Positions 18,731 to 26,546 of a DNA stretch of 64,000 nucleotides are shown here, piece after piece (the first letter of the stretch is position 1; each line of letters starts with the position of its first letter). The position numbers and the translations under genes are program-made. The stretch is from an uncultured Tenacibaculum sp. (GTDB taxonomy: Bacteria; Bacteroidota; Bacteroidia; Flavobacteriales; Flavobacteriaceae), in contig NZ_CANMMT010000009.1 in the NCBI RefSeq assembly GCF_947499065.1, forward strand, positions 1 to 64,000. Reading direction: 5' to 3'. A model generated the notes under the pieces. It ran no database searches. It worked only from the letters and a program-made list of their open reading frames with translations, and was not told the origin of the DNA.

Positions 18731-18980
18731 GGGGGGTGAAAAGAAAAAGCGGTGTACTAAATATAGATAGTGTCGGGGGACGCTCTATTTTAGGGGGTAT
18801 AAAGAAAACAAAATGAAGGGTTTTTCTAATTTGTGCTATTGCAAACACGTACACCGCTATGTTTTAATATTTTATATTGAGTAGATAGTTATTAGCGACG
18901 CACACCATAAAGTGTATTGTATAGATTGCGGGGGACATTTTCTTTTATTTGGGGGATTAAAGAAAAATAATTGAAGGGTT
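18731..18980. repeat. G-tract repeats between response regulator and lipoprotein-kinase operon
   Basis: In this AT-rich genome the 289-bp gap carries five runs of at least five G on the plus strand (18731-18736, 18775-18779, 18793-18797, 18930-18934, 18951-18955). Three share GGGGG-N3-AAAGAAAA (18732-18747, 18793-18808, 18951-18966). Two are flanked as CGGGGGAC (18774-18781, 18929-18936). A ~70-bp imperfect direct repeat covers 18754-18823 and 18911-18980, each copy ending GAAGGGTTT. A 10-bp inverted repeat, AGCGGTGTAC / GTACACCGCT, lies at 18748-18757 and 18849-18858. These are probably regulator binding sites; this is inference. Confidence 0.7.
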
Positions 18981-18987
18981 TCTATAC

Positions 18988-19638
18988 CTATACTATGTTG
19001 TTTTTTACAGCGTACATCGCCAAACCTACTACATTTTTAACTTTTAATTTTTTGTACAGATTTCTACGATACGTTTCTACCGTTTTAATACTTACTTTTA
19101 AATGTTCAGCTATTTCACTTGAACTTTTTTCTAAAGCTATTTGCTTCAATACCTCAAGCTCTCTCTCCGTCAAATCATTATGAGGTGCTTCTTGCTCTTC
19201 TGCTTTAGATTCAGACATATATAATTCTAGTAATTTACTTTTAACATCATCACTAAAATATTGAACACCATTATAAACAGTCTTAATTGCATCTATAATA
19301 TGGTCGCTAGCACAGCTCTTGTCTACAAATCCGTTAGCGCCTAGTAGTACCATTTCCTGTACTAATTTCGGATCGCTTAGACTTGAAAGTATTATCGTTT
19401 TAATTTTTGTATTACGTTGTTTAAACGTTTTTAAAACTTCAATACCATCCATTTCTGGCATATTAATATCTAAAACCAAAACATCTGCATGGTTATTAGC
19501 CGACCAATTGACTACTTGTCTTCCCGTTAAGGAATAGCCTTCAATTTCAATATTGTCTTCGGTATTTAATAAAGCGATAACTCCATCTATTAAGATTTTG
19601 TGGTCATCAGCTATGTGAACTTTTATCTTGTAATCCAT
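18988..19638 (-). CDS. NarL/FixJ (LuxR-HTH) family response regulator
   Basis: 216 residues. Receiver domain (about 4-125) with acidic pocket ADDH, phospho-acceptor Asp57 (VLVLDINMPEMDG) and a conserved Lys near 105. A C-terminal LuxR-type helix-turn-helix follows (about 150-210; LTERELEVLKQIALEKSSSEIAEH). ATG 19638 (MDYKIKVHIADDH) gives the standard domain start; an ATG 15 codons upstream adds a non-conserved tail. It probably partners the TPR kinase, encoded after it on the same strand. Upstream (19709-19742) are two AGGGTT-NN-CCCTAT units that could be its own binding sites. Confidence 0.93.
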   Translation of the reverse strand: MDYKIKVHIADDHKILIDGVIALLNTEDNIEIEGYSLTGRQVVNWSANNHADVLVLDINMPEMDGIEVLKTFKQRNTKIKTIILSSLSDPKLVQEMVLLGANGFVDKSCASDHIIDAIKTVYNGVQYFSDDVKSKLLELYMSESKAEEQEAPHNDLTERELEVLKQIALEKSSSEIAEHLKVSIKTVETYRRNLYKKLKVKNVVGLAMYAVKNNIV

Positions 19639-19708
19639 CGTTGTTACATTTACAAATCTATAGTATATAAGCGGTGCGTACAATACTCAATACCCCTAAA
19701 CGTATCTC

Positions 19709-19742
19709 AGGGTTTTCCCTATCTGATTAGGGTTAACCCTAT
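19709..19742. promoter_or_regulatory. Paired AGGGTT-NN-CCCTAT units upstream of the response regulator
   Basis: AGGGTTTTCCCTAT (19709-19722) and AGGGTTAACCCTAT (19729-19742) are 20 bp apart start to start, about two helical turns. Each contains AGGG...CCCT dyad symmetry. They lie 70-105 bp upstream of the response regulator start. This is typical geometry for a dimeric HTH protein such as a NarL-type regulator; autoregulation is inference. Confidence 0.55.
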
Positions 19743-19806
19743 TTTCTTTAACATTTCTTTAACGTTTAAACTTCTAAGGCTCAAGGAGTGAGTATATAAC
19801 AAAAAT

Positions 19807-19837
19807 AAAAAACCGAGATTAAGAATCTCGGTTTTTT
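19807..19837 (-). terminator. Terminator of the DUF4293 gene
   Basis: A perfect 12-bp stem AAAACCGAGATT / AATCTCGGTTTT with an AAG loop and T tracts on both strands, 28 bp past the DUF4293 stop. Confidence 0.88.
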
Positions 19838-19864
19838 CGCACTAAATATACTAAGATGTTAGGT

Positions 19865-20302
19865 TTATCGTAATCTATCTACAGATTTTACAAGATCTTC
19901 ATCCTTCTTAATGGCTTTATTTGCTAAAACTAACAGCAAAATAACAATGACAGGAAAGAACATCCCAATACCTTTCTCAGAAACTAAAGCTTCTCCAGAT
20001 AATGTTTGTGATAGATATATCAATATTCCTAATAAAAAAAGGTTTATCAATATGTTTAAGCGCCCTAATACAAATTGTAACTGACGATTCTTAAATAAGA
20101 ATAAGGTTACAATAGCTAATATGGCTGAAGTAAAAAATAATACAGGAGTCACGTTTTCTAATATAGAAGCTCCAGAAAATAAATCCATTATATATATAGG
20201 AGTATTATTCTTTGCATTAGTCCATAAACTAAAAACAGAAGTTAAACCGCCAGAAATAATTGCGGCTACTAATAAATATATAGATTGTATTCTTTGTATC
20301 AT
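19865..20302 (-). CDS. DUF4293 family membrane protein
   Basis: 145 residues. Four hydrophobic helices start with MIQRIQSIYLLVAAIISG, the family's hallmark N-terminus. It ends in a short charged cytosolic tail (AIKKDEDLVKSVDRLR). It is found next to rho in many Bacteroidetes, divergent here with a 206-bp gap containing a 34-bp palindrome. Function unknown. Confidence 0.9.
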   Translation of the reverse strand: MIQRIQSIYLLVAAIISGGLTSVFSLWTNAKNNTPIYIMDLFSGASILENVTPVLFFTSAILAIVTLFLFKNRQLQFVLGRLNILINLFLLGILIYLSQTLSGEALVSEKGIGMFFPVIVILLLVLANKAIKKDEDLVKSVDRLR

Positions 20303-20323
20303 GTTTTTTATTGGGGTAGCAAA

Positions 20324-20357
20324 TGTAATATTTCTTTTTTTAAAAAGAAATATTACA
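20324..20357. repeat. 34-bp near-perfect palindrome between DUF4293 and rho
   Basis: Two 16-bp arms (TGTAATATTTCTTTTT / AAAAAGAAATATTACA) are fully complementary, separated by TT. It begins 22 bp upstream of the DUF4293 start and ends about 150 bp upstream of rho. No T tract follows beyond the arms, so it does not look like a simple terminator. Operator or leader hairpin are both possible. Confidence 0.7.
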
Positions 20358-20508
20358 AGTTAAAATATTTGTATATATTTGTCGTATAAGTAACCGCGCA
20401 TTAAACTATTATATAGCCCCTATATAATATAGCAATCATTAAAAAACTTAATAAAATTCAATTCTTTTCTATAAATAAAAGAATTATATAACTTAATTAT
20501 TTTTACGA

Positions 20509-22188
20509 ATGTTCGAAATTTCGGAATTAAAAACTAAAAAATTAACAGACTTACAAGCCATAGCTAAAACTATTGGTTTAACTAAAGTAAGCCAGTTAAA
20601 AAAATTAGATTTAGTTTATAGGATTTTAGACGCACAAGCTGAGGCCGGTGCTAATGAAGCAAAGCCAAAACCAAAAGCTGAAAAGACTAAGAGAAAAAGA
20701 ATAGCTAAGACTGAAACTGAAACTGCTGATAAAAAGCAGGTTGAAAAGAAAGTTGTAGAAAAAACAGAAGCTAAAACTAAAAAAGAAAAAGTAGAGGTTC
20801 CTGCAAAAGCTGTTGAAAAGAAAACTGAAACTAAAAAAGAAACTGTTGCAAAAAAGAGACCTGCTGAAGCTAAAAAGCCAGTAGCTGCGCAAAAAAAGCA
20901 AACTTCTGAAGCTAAACAGCAACCTGTTGAAGACAAAAAACAGCACCAGCATTCAAATAGTAACAGACAGCAGCAAAGAAATAATAGAGGCAATAAACCA
21001 CATCATAAAAACCAGAACTCTAATAAACAACACCATAAGAGTGGGAATAAATATAGAGACCCTGATTTTGAGTTTGATGGAATTATTGAAAGTGAAGGTG
21101 TATTAGAAATGATGCCTGATGGATATGGTTTCTTACGCTCTTCAGATTATAATTACTTATCATCTCCTGATGATATTTATGTATCTCAATCTCAAATAAA
21201 ATTATTTGGATTAAAAACAGGAGATACAGTTCTTGGAAATGTACGTCCACCAAAAGAAGGAGAGAAGTATTTTCCTTTAATTAGAGTATCAAAAATAAAC
21301 GGATTAAGTCCAAATATAGTTAGAGATCGTGTTTCGTTTGAACACTTAACACCTTTATTCTCTGAAGATAAATTTAATTTAGCAGAAAAAGGTAGTTCTT
21401 TATCTACAAGAATAATCGATTTATTTTCTCCTATAGGAAAAGGGCAACGTGGTATGATTGTAGCACAGCCTAAAACTGGTAAAACAATGTTATTAAAGGA
21501 TGTTGCTAATGCTATCGCGGCAAATCATCCAGAAGTATATCAAATTGTTTTATTAATTGATGAAAGACCAGAGGAGGTTACAGACATGAAGCGTAATGTT
21601 CGTGGAGAAGTAGTGGCTTCTACATTTGATGAACCAGCTGATAAACATGTACGTGTAGCAAATATAGTTTTAGAAAAAGCAAAGCGTTTAGTTGAGTGTG
21701 GTCATGATGTTGTTATCTTATTAGATTCGATAACTCGTTTAGCTAGAGCATATAATACTGTTGCTCCTGCATCTGGAAAGATATTATCGGGAGGTATTGA
21801 TGCTAATGCATTACACAAGCCAAAGCGTTTCTTCGGAGCGGCTCGTAATATTGAAAACGGAGGTTCATTAACTATTATAGCTACTGCACTTACTGAAACT
21901 GGTTCTAAAATGGATGAGGTAATCTTTGAAGAATTCAAAGGTACTGGTAATATGGAATTACAGTTAGATCGTAATATTTCTAACCGTAGAATTTACCCAG
22001 CTATTGACTTAATTAAGTCTAGTACACGTCGTGATGATTTATTATTAGATGATAAAACAGTACAACGTATGTGGGTATTACGTAAATACTTAGCAGATAT
22101 GAACCCAGTAGAAGCGATGTCGTTTATTAACGAAAGAATTAAATTCTCTAAAAATAACGAAGAGTTCTTAATTTCTATGAACGGATAA
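20509..22188 (+). CDS. rho: Transcription termination factor Rho with charged insertion
   Basis: 559 residues, about 140 longer than E. coli Rho. The N-terminal SAP-like helical domain (1-45; [13 protein letters not shown]) is separated from the RNA-binding cold-shock-like domain (from about 188; [15 protein letters not shown]) by a low-complexity Lys/Glu/Ala then Gln/Asn/His-rich segment. The RecA-like ATPase core has [15 protein letters not shown] (Walker A) and [15 protein letters not shown]. Such disordered insertions are known in Bacteroidetes Rho. A possible -7 box TATATTTG lies at 20374-20381, and a terminator follows at 22208. Confidence 0.97.
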   Translation: MFEISELKTKKLTDLQAIAKTIGLTKVSQLKKLDLVYRILDAQAEAGANEAKPKPKAEKTKRKRIAKTETETADKKQVEKKVVEKTEAKTKKEKVEVPAKAVEKKTETKKETVAKKRPAEAKKPVAAQKKQTSEAKQQPVEDKKQHQHSNSNRQQQRNNRGNKPHHKNQNSNKQHHKSGNKYRDPDFEFDGIIESEGVLEMMPDGYGFLRSSDYNYLSSPDDIYVSQSQIKLFGLKTGDTVLGNVRPPKEGEKYFPLIRVSKINGLSPNIVRDRVSFEHLTPLFSEDKFNLAEKGSSLSTRIIDLFSPIGKGQRGMIVAQPKTGKTMLLKDVANAIAANHPEVYQIVLLIDERPEEVTDMKRNVRGEVVASTFDEPADKHVRVANIVLEKAKRLVECGHDVVILLDSITRLARAYNTVAPASGKILSGGIDANALHKPKRFFGAARNIENGGSLTIIATALTETGSKMDEVIFEEFKGTGNMELQLDRNISNRRIYPAIDLIKSSTRRDDLLLDDKTVQRMWVLRKYLADMNPVEAMSFINERIKFSKNNEEFLISMNG

Positions 22189-22207
22189 TTTTTAGATGAA
22201 ATAGATA

Positions 22208-22240
22208 TAAAAAAACCTGCTTTTATAGCAGGTTTTTTTA
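22208..22240. terminator. Bidirectional terminator between rho and the cyclo-ligase gene
   Basis: An AAAAAACCTGC / GCAGGTTTTTT stem with a TTTTATA loop lies 20 bp after the rho stop. It touches the 3' end of the convergent gene at 22238. Confidence 0.88.
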
Positions 22241-22786
22241 TTTTGGATATATGATTTTATTTAATGGAAAGTCGAATTTATTAAGGTCTTCAATTTTATC
22301 AATTGGTTTGAAAAAGTTAAGCCCAATAGTAAAAACATCTTTTTTACAATCTGATAAAAAGCGATCATAAAACCCTTTACCATAACCAACTCTGAAATTT
22401 TGCTCGTCAGAAATTAATAACGGAACAAATACGAGGTCTATTTTTTTAACATCGAATTCAATAGCGTTGATAGGCTCTGGAATTCCATATTTATTAATTT
22501 CTAATGTGGTTGAATTGTCAAAAATATAATGTTGTAAAGTGTTGGTTTTAAAATCACTTTTACTAATAATAATTGTTTTTTTTTGTCTTCTTAAAAAGGC
22601 AATAATAGGGTAGGTGTTAATTTCTTTTTGTTTTTCTATAGGAAGAAAAATATGGATGTTTTTATAGGTAGAAAAGTCAATTTCGAAAAGTTGAGTATAA
22701 ATGTTTTGTTCAAAATTTTCTATTTCTGATTTTGATAAACTTTTCCTTTTTTGTTTGTAAATGTCTCGAAGGTCTTTCTTTTTCAT
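22238..22786 (-). CDS. 5-formyltetrahydrofolate cyclo-ligase
   Basis: 182 residues. ATP-dependent conversion of 5-formyl-THF to 5,10-methenyl-THF, a folate salvage step. The C-terminal family motif RVGYGKGFYDRFL and the N-terminal basic start KKKDLRDIYKQKRKSLS are clear; VFVPLLISDEQNFRVGYG forms the nucleotide/phosphate site. Length is normal. It is the last gene of a compact minus-strand run with the MmcQ/YjbR gene (4-bp gap). Confidence 0.93.
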   Translation of the reverse strand: MKKKDLRDIYKQKRKSLSKSEIENFEQNIYTQLFEIDFSTYKNIHIFLPIEKQKEINTYPIIAFLRRQKKTIIISKSDFKTNTLQHYIFDNSTTLEINKYGIPEPINAIEFDVKKIDLVFVPLLISDEQNFRVGYGKGFYDRFLSDCKKDVFTIGLNFFKPIDKIEDLNKFDFPLNKIIYPK

Positions 22787-22790
22787 CTCA

Positions 22791-23156
22791 TTATGAATTA
22801 TGAAGTTCCTCGCGTAATTTTTTTGTCAAACTTTTTACAACTAAATCATAGGAATGATCTATGAGTTCAAAAGCAAGCTTATCAGAAACATCGTTGTTTA
22901 AATGAACAGTATTCCAATGTTTTTTGTTCATATGCCAACCAGGATTTACACTATCGTATTCTCCTCTAAGTTCTAACGACCATTCTGGATCGCATTTTAA
23001 ATTCATTTTAGTGTCTCCTTTTTCCCAACTATCTAAGCCTACTAAAGCAAACATTTTATTCATTACTTTAAATACTAAAGTAACCTCATCAAAAGGAAAA
23101 TGTTCTGTAACACCTTTTTTATTAATGCAATAATCTCTTAGTTGTTCTATATCCAT
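22791..23156 (-). CDS. MmcQ/YjbR family protein
   Basis: 121 residues. Small soluble protein with the family pattern MDIEQLRDYCINKKGVTEHFPFDE at the start, LKCDPEWSLELRGEY in the middle and HMNKKHWNTVHLN near the end. This is a double-wing fold found as a predicted DNA-binding protein; no function is proven. It sits 3 bp after the acetyltransferase gene, so it is probably co-transcribed. Confidence 0.9.
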   Translation of the reverse strand: MDIEQLRDYCINKKGVTEHFPFDEVTLVFKVMNKMFALVGLDSWEKGDTKMNLKCDPEWSLELRGEYDSVNPGWHMNKKHWNTVHLNNDVSDKLAFELIDHSYDLVVKSLTKKLREELHNS

Positions 23157-23159
23157 AAT

Positions 23160-23561
23160 TTATTTCAAAATACGTTCGAGTACTGTTTCGGGATGTTTTA
23201 ATTCGGTAAAACCATATTGTGTATATAAACCATGAGCATCTTTAGTTTTTAACATCCAAGTACCACACGATTCTAGCTCTTTTGCTTGTGTTATAGTAGC
23301 AATTAATTTTTTTGAATACCCATTACCTCGATGTTCTGGTAAAATGAAAACATCCATCAGATAAGCAAAAACAGTATAATCCGTAGCCACTCTTGCAAAA
23401 CCAATTTGTTCTCCATTTTTATACACTCCAAAGCAGAGACAGTTTTCAATTGTTTTTTCTATTTGAGCCAAAGTTCTTCCTTTTCCCCAATACGAATTGG
23501 TTAAAAAAGAATGAATTACATCAATTTGAAGTAGGTTTTTATCTGTAGAAATAGTTATCAT
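23160..23561 (-). CDS. GNAT family N-acetyltransferase
   Basis: 133 residues. One GNAT domain with the acetyl-CoA loop at VFILPEHRGNGYSKKLI (Q/RxxGxG/A type), preceded by IGFARVATDYTVFAYLMD. The C-terminus TKDAHGLYTQYGFTELKHPETVLER is typical of the subgroup. The substrate is unknown. Confidence 0.9.
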   Translation of the reverse strand: MITISTDKNLLQIDVIHSFLTNSYWGKGRTLAQIEKTIENCLCFGVYKNGEQIGFARVATDYTVFAYLMDVFILPEHRGNGYSKKLIATITQAKELESCGTWMLKTKDAHGLYTQYGFTELKHPETVLERILK

Positions 23562-23591
23562 TTTTTGTCCTTTTTATATTAGCAATACTAT

Positions 23592-23915
23592 TTAAGTATA
23601 CTCCTTTTTAGAAGTAAATATTTTGTAAGGTATGAAGATAATTGAAACTAATCCAAATAATAGAGAAAAGTACTTAATAATACTTATAAAAATAAAAAAT
23701 AGTAAGCCATCACTAACGTCACTATTATCCATCATAATTTGATATTCTTTTATAAAACTGGCATTTCTAATAAAATAGTAAATCCAAAGAGAAAGAGAAG
23801 ATAGTATTATGAGTTTAAAGTACTTGTATAGTTTGTTTAGTGTCAATGTGATACTTATTCTATAAGTTTTTGATTTTCTGAAGGTAATTCTAAAGAACTG
23901 TAATCTAACTTCCAT
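23592..23915 (-). CDS. Small two-helix membrane protein, unknown
   Basis: Up to 107 residues. Two hydrophobic helices (LIILSSLSLWIYYFI and LLFFIFISIIKYFSLLFGLVSIIFI) are joined by an acidic loop. No family recognised. The start is uncertain: ATG 23915 overlaps the DUF4230 gene by 61 bp, while a TTG at 23846 would start 8 bp after that gene's stop and keep both helices. The latter fits operon spacing better. Probably co-transcribed with its neighbours. Confidence 0.55.
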   Translation of the reverse strand: MEVRLQFFRITFRKSKTYRISITLTLNKLYKYFKLIILSSLSLWIYYFIRNASFIKEYQIMMDNSDVSDGLLFFIFISIIKYFSLLFGLVSIIFIPYKIFTSKKEYT

Positions 23916-24466
23916 CCAATAGTTTCAACTAGATTTTCCATAAGAGTAATAGCATCTAAAGCCTCTTTGTTAGCAGTTTGCATTAAGTTACTTTCTGGAA
24001 TTTTTTGAAGTATATGTTCCTTAGCTTCTTTATTAACTTCGGTTAAATCTTCTGAGCTAAACTTATTTAACAAACCATTTTGAATATCATAAAACCGAAG
24101 GTTGGGCTCTATAGAAAAAACTTCAGGTTTAGGGAATTCCGATAAAACCAATGTCTTTTTTTTAGTATCTGTTTGCACAACAATTTTTCTAAAGTCAAAA
24201 CCAATATGAACTTTAGCATTAATTAGTATAATTGCCTTTTTCTTACTAGTAAATAAACCAAGGAATTTCTCTTTAGTGTTTTCATGATGATAAATTTCAG
24301 CAAATTCTCCTTCAACAGTAATCAGTTTAGATACTTTCTTAATTTTATCTAATAGTACAACTGATTGTTTTTCTGTTAGGTTTCTTTTACTAACCGAAGA
24401 AAATTTTTGAAAAATAAAGTATGAGGCTACAGCACCGCCTATCAAGCCTAAAAAAAGTAATTCCAT
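23855..24466 (-). CDS. DUF4230 domain protein
   Basis: About 203 residues. One N-terminal membrane anchor (MELLFLGLIGGAVASYFIF) precedes a soluble domain with the DUF4230 pattern: KLITVEGEFAEIYHHE, then KKAIILINAKVHIGFDF and a late amphipathic helix. Members are common in Bacteroidetes and also occur in Firmicutes; function unknown. ATG 24466 preferred over an in-frame GTG two codons upstream. Confidence 0.82.
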   Translation of the reverse strand: MELLFLGLIGGAVASYFIFQKFSSVSKRNLTEKQSVVLLDKIKKVSKLITVEGEFAEIYHHENTKEKFLGLFTSKKKAIILINAKVHIGFDFRKIVVQTDTKKKTLVLSEFPKPEVFSIEPNLRFYDIQNGLLNKFSSEDLTEVNKEAKEHILQKIPESNLMQTANKEALDAITLMENLVETIGWKLDYSSLELPSENQKLIE

Positions 24467-24557
24467 AGCCACGAATTTACAGAAAATCTCTTAATATTCT
24501 ATTTTGCTAAAACAAACATTGCTAAGAGGCTTTCTAGGAAAATATAGTTGTTTAATT

Positions 24558-25016
24558 TTAACTAAACATTTTTTTTATTACCCAAGCTGGACCAATTAAT
24601 AAAAATTGTAAATCTTTAATAAATGAAGGTTTAGCTCCTTCAACTTTATGTCCGTAAAACTGACCAATCCAAGCTATTACGAATATAGCTATTGAGGTAT
24701 ATAGTAACGGAACGTATTTTCCTAAGTAGAAATTTCCTACAATACATAGAATAGAAAAAACTAACATTTTTAGAAACATTGAAAAAGATAATCTCAAGTA
24801 AAAAATTAATACGAGTACCAAAGCTACGGTAGCCCAATTTTCAATAAGAGGATTGTTTAATTGCAATAAATTACTTAAAAATTGAGAAGGAATACTCATG
24901 AATATTCCTACAATGCTAAAAAATATTGCAGGAACACAAATAAAATGGATCGTAATGTTTGTTTCGTTTTGATGGCTAACTGCATAATCATCAAACCATT
25001 GTTGGAGTGTTTTCAT
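24558..25016 (-). CDS. Mpo1-like (DUF962) membrane protein
   Basis: 152 residues. The start KTLQQWFDDYAVSHQNETNITIHFICVP and the later GQFYGHKVEGAKPSF carry the conserved His residues of the Mpo1/YGL010w family. Four helices are predicted. In yeast Mpo1 is an iron(II) dioxygenase in 2-hydroxy fatty acid alpha-oxidation; bacterial activity is inferred only. ATG 25016 begins the family's N-terminus; an upstream in-frame ATG adds eight residues that do not fit. Confidence 0.88.
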   Translation of the reverse strand: MKTLQQWFDDYAVSHQNETNITIHFICVPAIFFSIVGIFMSIPSQFLSNLLQLNNPLIENWATVALVLVLIFYLRLSFSMFLKMLVFSILCIVGNFYLGKYVPLLYTSIAIFVIAWIGQFYGHKVEGAKPSFIKDLQFLLIGPAWVIKKMFS

Positions 25017-25094
25017 ATTGTGTACGTTTAGTTGAAACAATTAGGAAGTCTCATAACTACGAATTTACACAAAAAAATATATTTTCAGTAAAAG

Positions 25095-25134
25095 CAAAAA
25101 ACTCATGCGTATCGTTAAATACGACATGAGCTTT
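25095..25134 (-). terminator. Terminator after the cysteine-dioxygenase-like gene
   Basis: On the minus strand CTCATGTCGTATTTAACGATACGCATGAG forms a ~12-bp stem followed by six T (this motif is at 25102-25130; key parts CTCATG, CGTAT, ATACG, CATGAG). It closely resembles the terminator at 32635-32675, with paired compensatory changes in the stem. Confidence 0.75.
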
Positions 25135-25234
25135 AGAACAACTATTACCCTATCATCTAACTAATTATAGTTGTTTACAAACTAAAAATGAGTTTTTCTA
25201 ATATTTTAATAATGAAATAACCTTAATATAAAGA

Positions 25235-25762
25235 CTACCATTTTTTATGATTGTTTGTATATCTAACTAGTCTTCCTTCTTTTAACTCTTGTAAAAAATC
25301 GCAGCTTGTAAGTCTCAACATTAGAGTGTTGTCTTCTAGAGTATAAGTATCATGAATATCTCCTGGTAGATATACATTACATTCTCCAGCTTTTAAAATG
25401 TAGTCGTCTTTTTGAACTATATCCATGGTGCCATCGGGGTGAAAAACACGATTAAAAAGTCCCATTTTGGATTGACCAATTACCGTTGAGTAAATTACCC
25501 AACCACTTCCATGATCATGCGGAGGGCTAAATTCTCCTTTTTTTTCTACATGTCCCATTAATATAAATCCGTGTTCTTCACTTCTATATATTTCTTTAAA
25601 AGGAAGTTGTTCTTTTAGTAGTTGATCTACCCAACTCTCCCCAATACAATTTTGAGTTAGTTCTTCTACTAGTTCTTTACTTTTTTTAGTTAAGTCTGAA
25701 GTTAGAGGTCCCCATACTTTTGATAATTCTTTTATAAAATGATTTAAAGATTCTTGCTTCAT
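25235..25762 (-). CDS. Cysteine dioxygenase-like cupin
   Basis: 175 residues. Cupin core with metal-binding HDH in FSPPHDHGSGWVIYSTVIG and a second His in YLPGDIHDTYTL, the three-His pattern of thiol dioxygenases (CDO/3MDO). Relatives oxidise thiols such as cysteine or 3-mercaptopropionate to sulfinates using Fe(II) and O2; the substrate here is not known. The gene stands alone, with its own terminator. Confidence 0.8.
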   Translation of the reverse strand: MKQESLNHFIKELSKVWGPLTSDLTKKSKELVEELTQNCIGESWVDQLLKEQLPFKEIYRSEEHGFILMGHVEKKGEFSPPHDHGSGWVIYSTVIGQSKMGLFNRVFHPDGTMDIVQKDDYILKAGECNVYLPGDIHDTYTLEDNTLMLRLTSCDFLQELKEGRLVRYTNNHKKW

Positions 25763-25808
25763 AATTCGATGTTATTTTTCTTGTTAAGTTTTATTGTTGA
25801 TGTTGTTT

Positions 25809-26486
25809 TTAAATCAAAAACTTAGCGAATAAACCGTAGTTTTCTTTTTTGATTTTGTATGGTCCAAAGGCATCTAGGTTTGAACCTATTCCTATAGAAA
25901 TATTATTAAAACTTAGCCCAAGTCTTAAGTTAAGGTAGCTTCTGTTATGAGTATCTTGTCTTATGTTATGATTATATAAGAATTGAATTCTGGTATATAA
26001 GTTGGTTTTTTTCGATAAACGAGGTTTGTATTCATATAAAAAAAGTGCCTCAAGACTTTTGTCGTCTATTAAATCAATAGATGGAGCTAGGATTAGTAAC
26101 ATTTCCTTACTTACATAAGCATAATTTATACCTAAAATTGGATGAATTCCATCAATAGAATTTGTAGCTATTCCTCCTGAAATACTAAGGTTTTTAGCCA
26201 CTTCATAGTTTAGTGTGGTGGAACCAACAAACACAACATTTTTATCTTCATAAAACTGTGAATATGTAAGCATATTAAAAACGCTAAACTTTTCCATTTT
26301 TTTTAATGGTCTCATAAAGACATTTTGAATACTTAAAATTTCTTTAGAAGCAAATACTTCAAAATCTATTGGAGGATTTATAGGTAAAAACTCTTCTTGT
26401 GAAGGCGACTGAGCAGAAATACTAATTGAGAATCCTATTAAGATGATACTAAAAGTTAACTTGACTTGCTTTAAGTTAATTTTCAT
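25809..26486 (-). CDS. Predicted outer-membrane beta-barrel protein, unknown
   Basis: 225 residues. Signal peptide ending SISAQ, then alternating beta strands and a C-terminal aromatic/hydrophobic residue pattern (NYGLFAKFLI) as in small outer-membrane barrels. No family recognised. It lies 60 bp after the RND permease gene on the same strand, so it may be part of the efflux operon and could affect export; this is inference. Confidence 0.65.
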   Translation of the reverse strand: MKINLKQVKLTFSIILIGFSISISAQSPSQEEFLPINPPIDFEVFASKEILSIQNVFMRPLKKMEKFSVFNMLTYSQFYEDKNVVFVGSTTLNYEVAKNLSISGGIATNSIDGIHPILGINYAYVSKEMLLILAPSIDLIDDKSLEALFLYEYKPRLSKKTNLYTRIQFLYNHNIRQDTHNRSYLNLRLGLSFNNISIGIGSNLDAFGPYKIKKENYGLFAKFLI

Positions 26487-26546
26487 TTAATTATAATTTT
26501 TAATTGAGATTATTCTTGTGAATGGCTTGATAAATTTGATGAAGGT

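Noticed and set aside
20616..20993. Cys/Phe/Ser-rich open frames opposite rho
   Set aside because: They are antisense of the Lys/Glu/Ala-rich insertion in rho, with no start signal or family.
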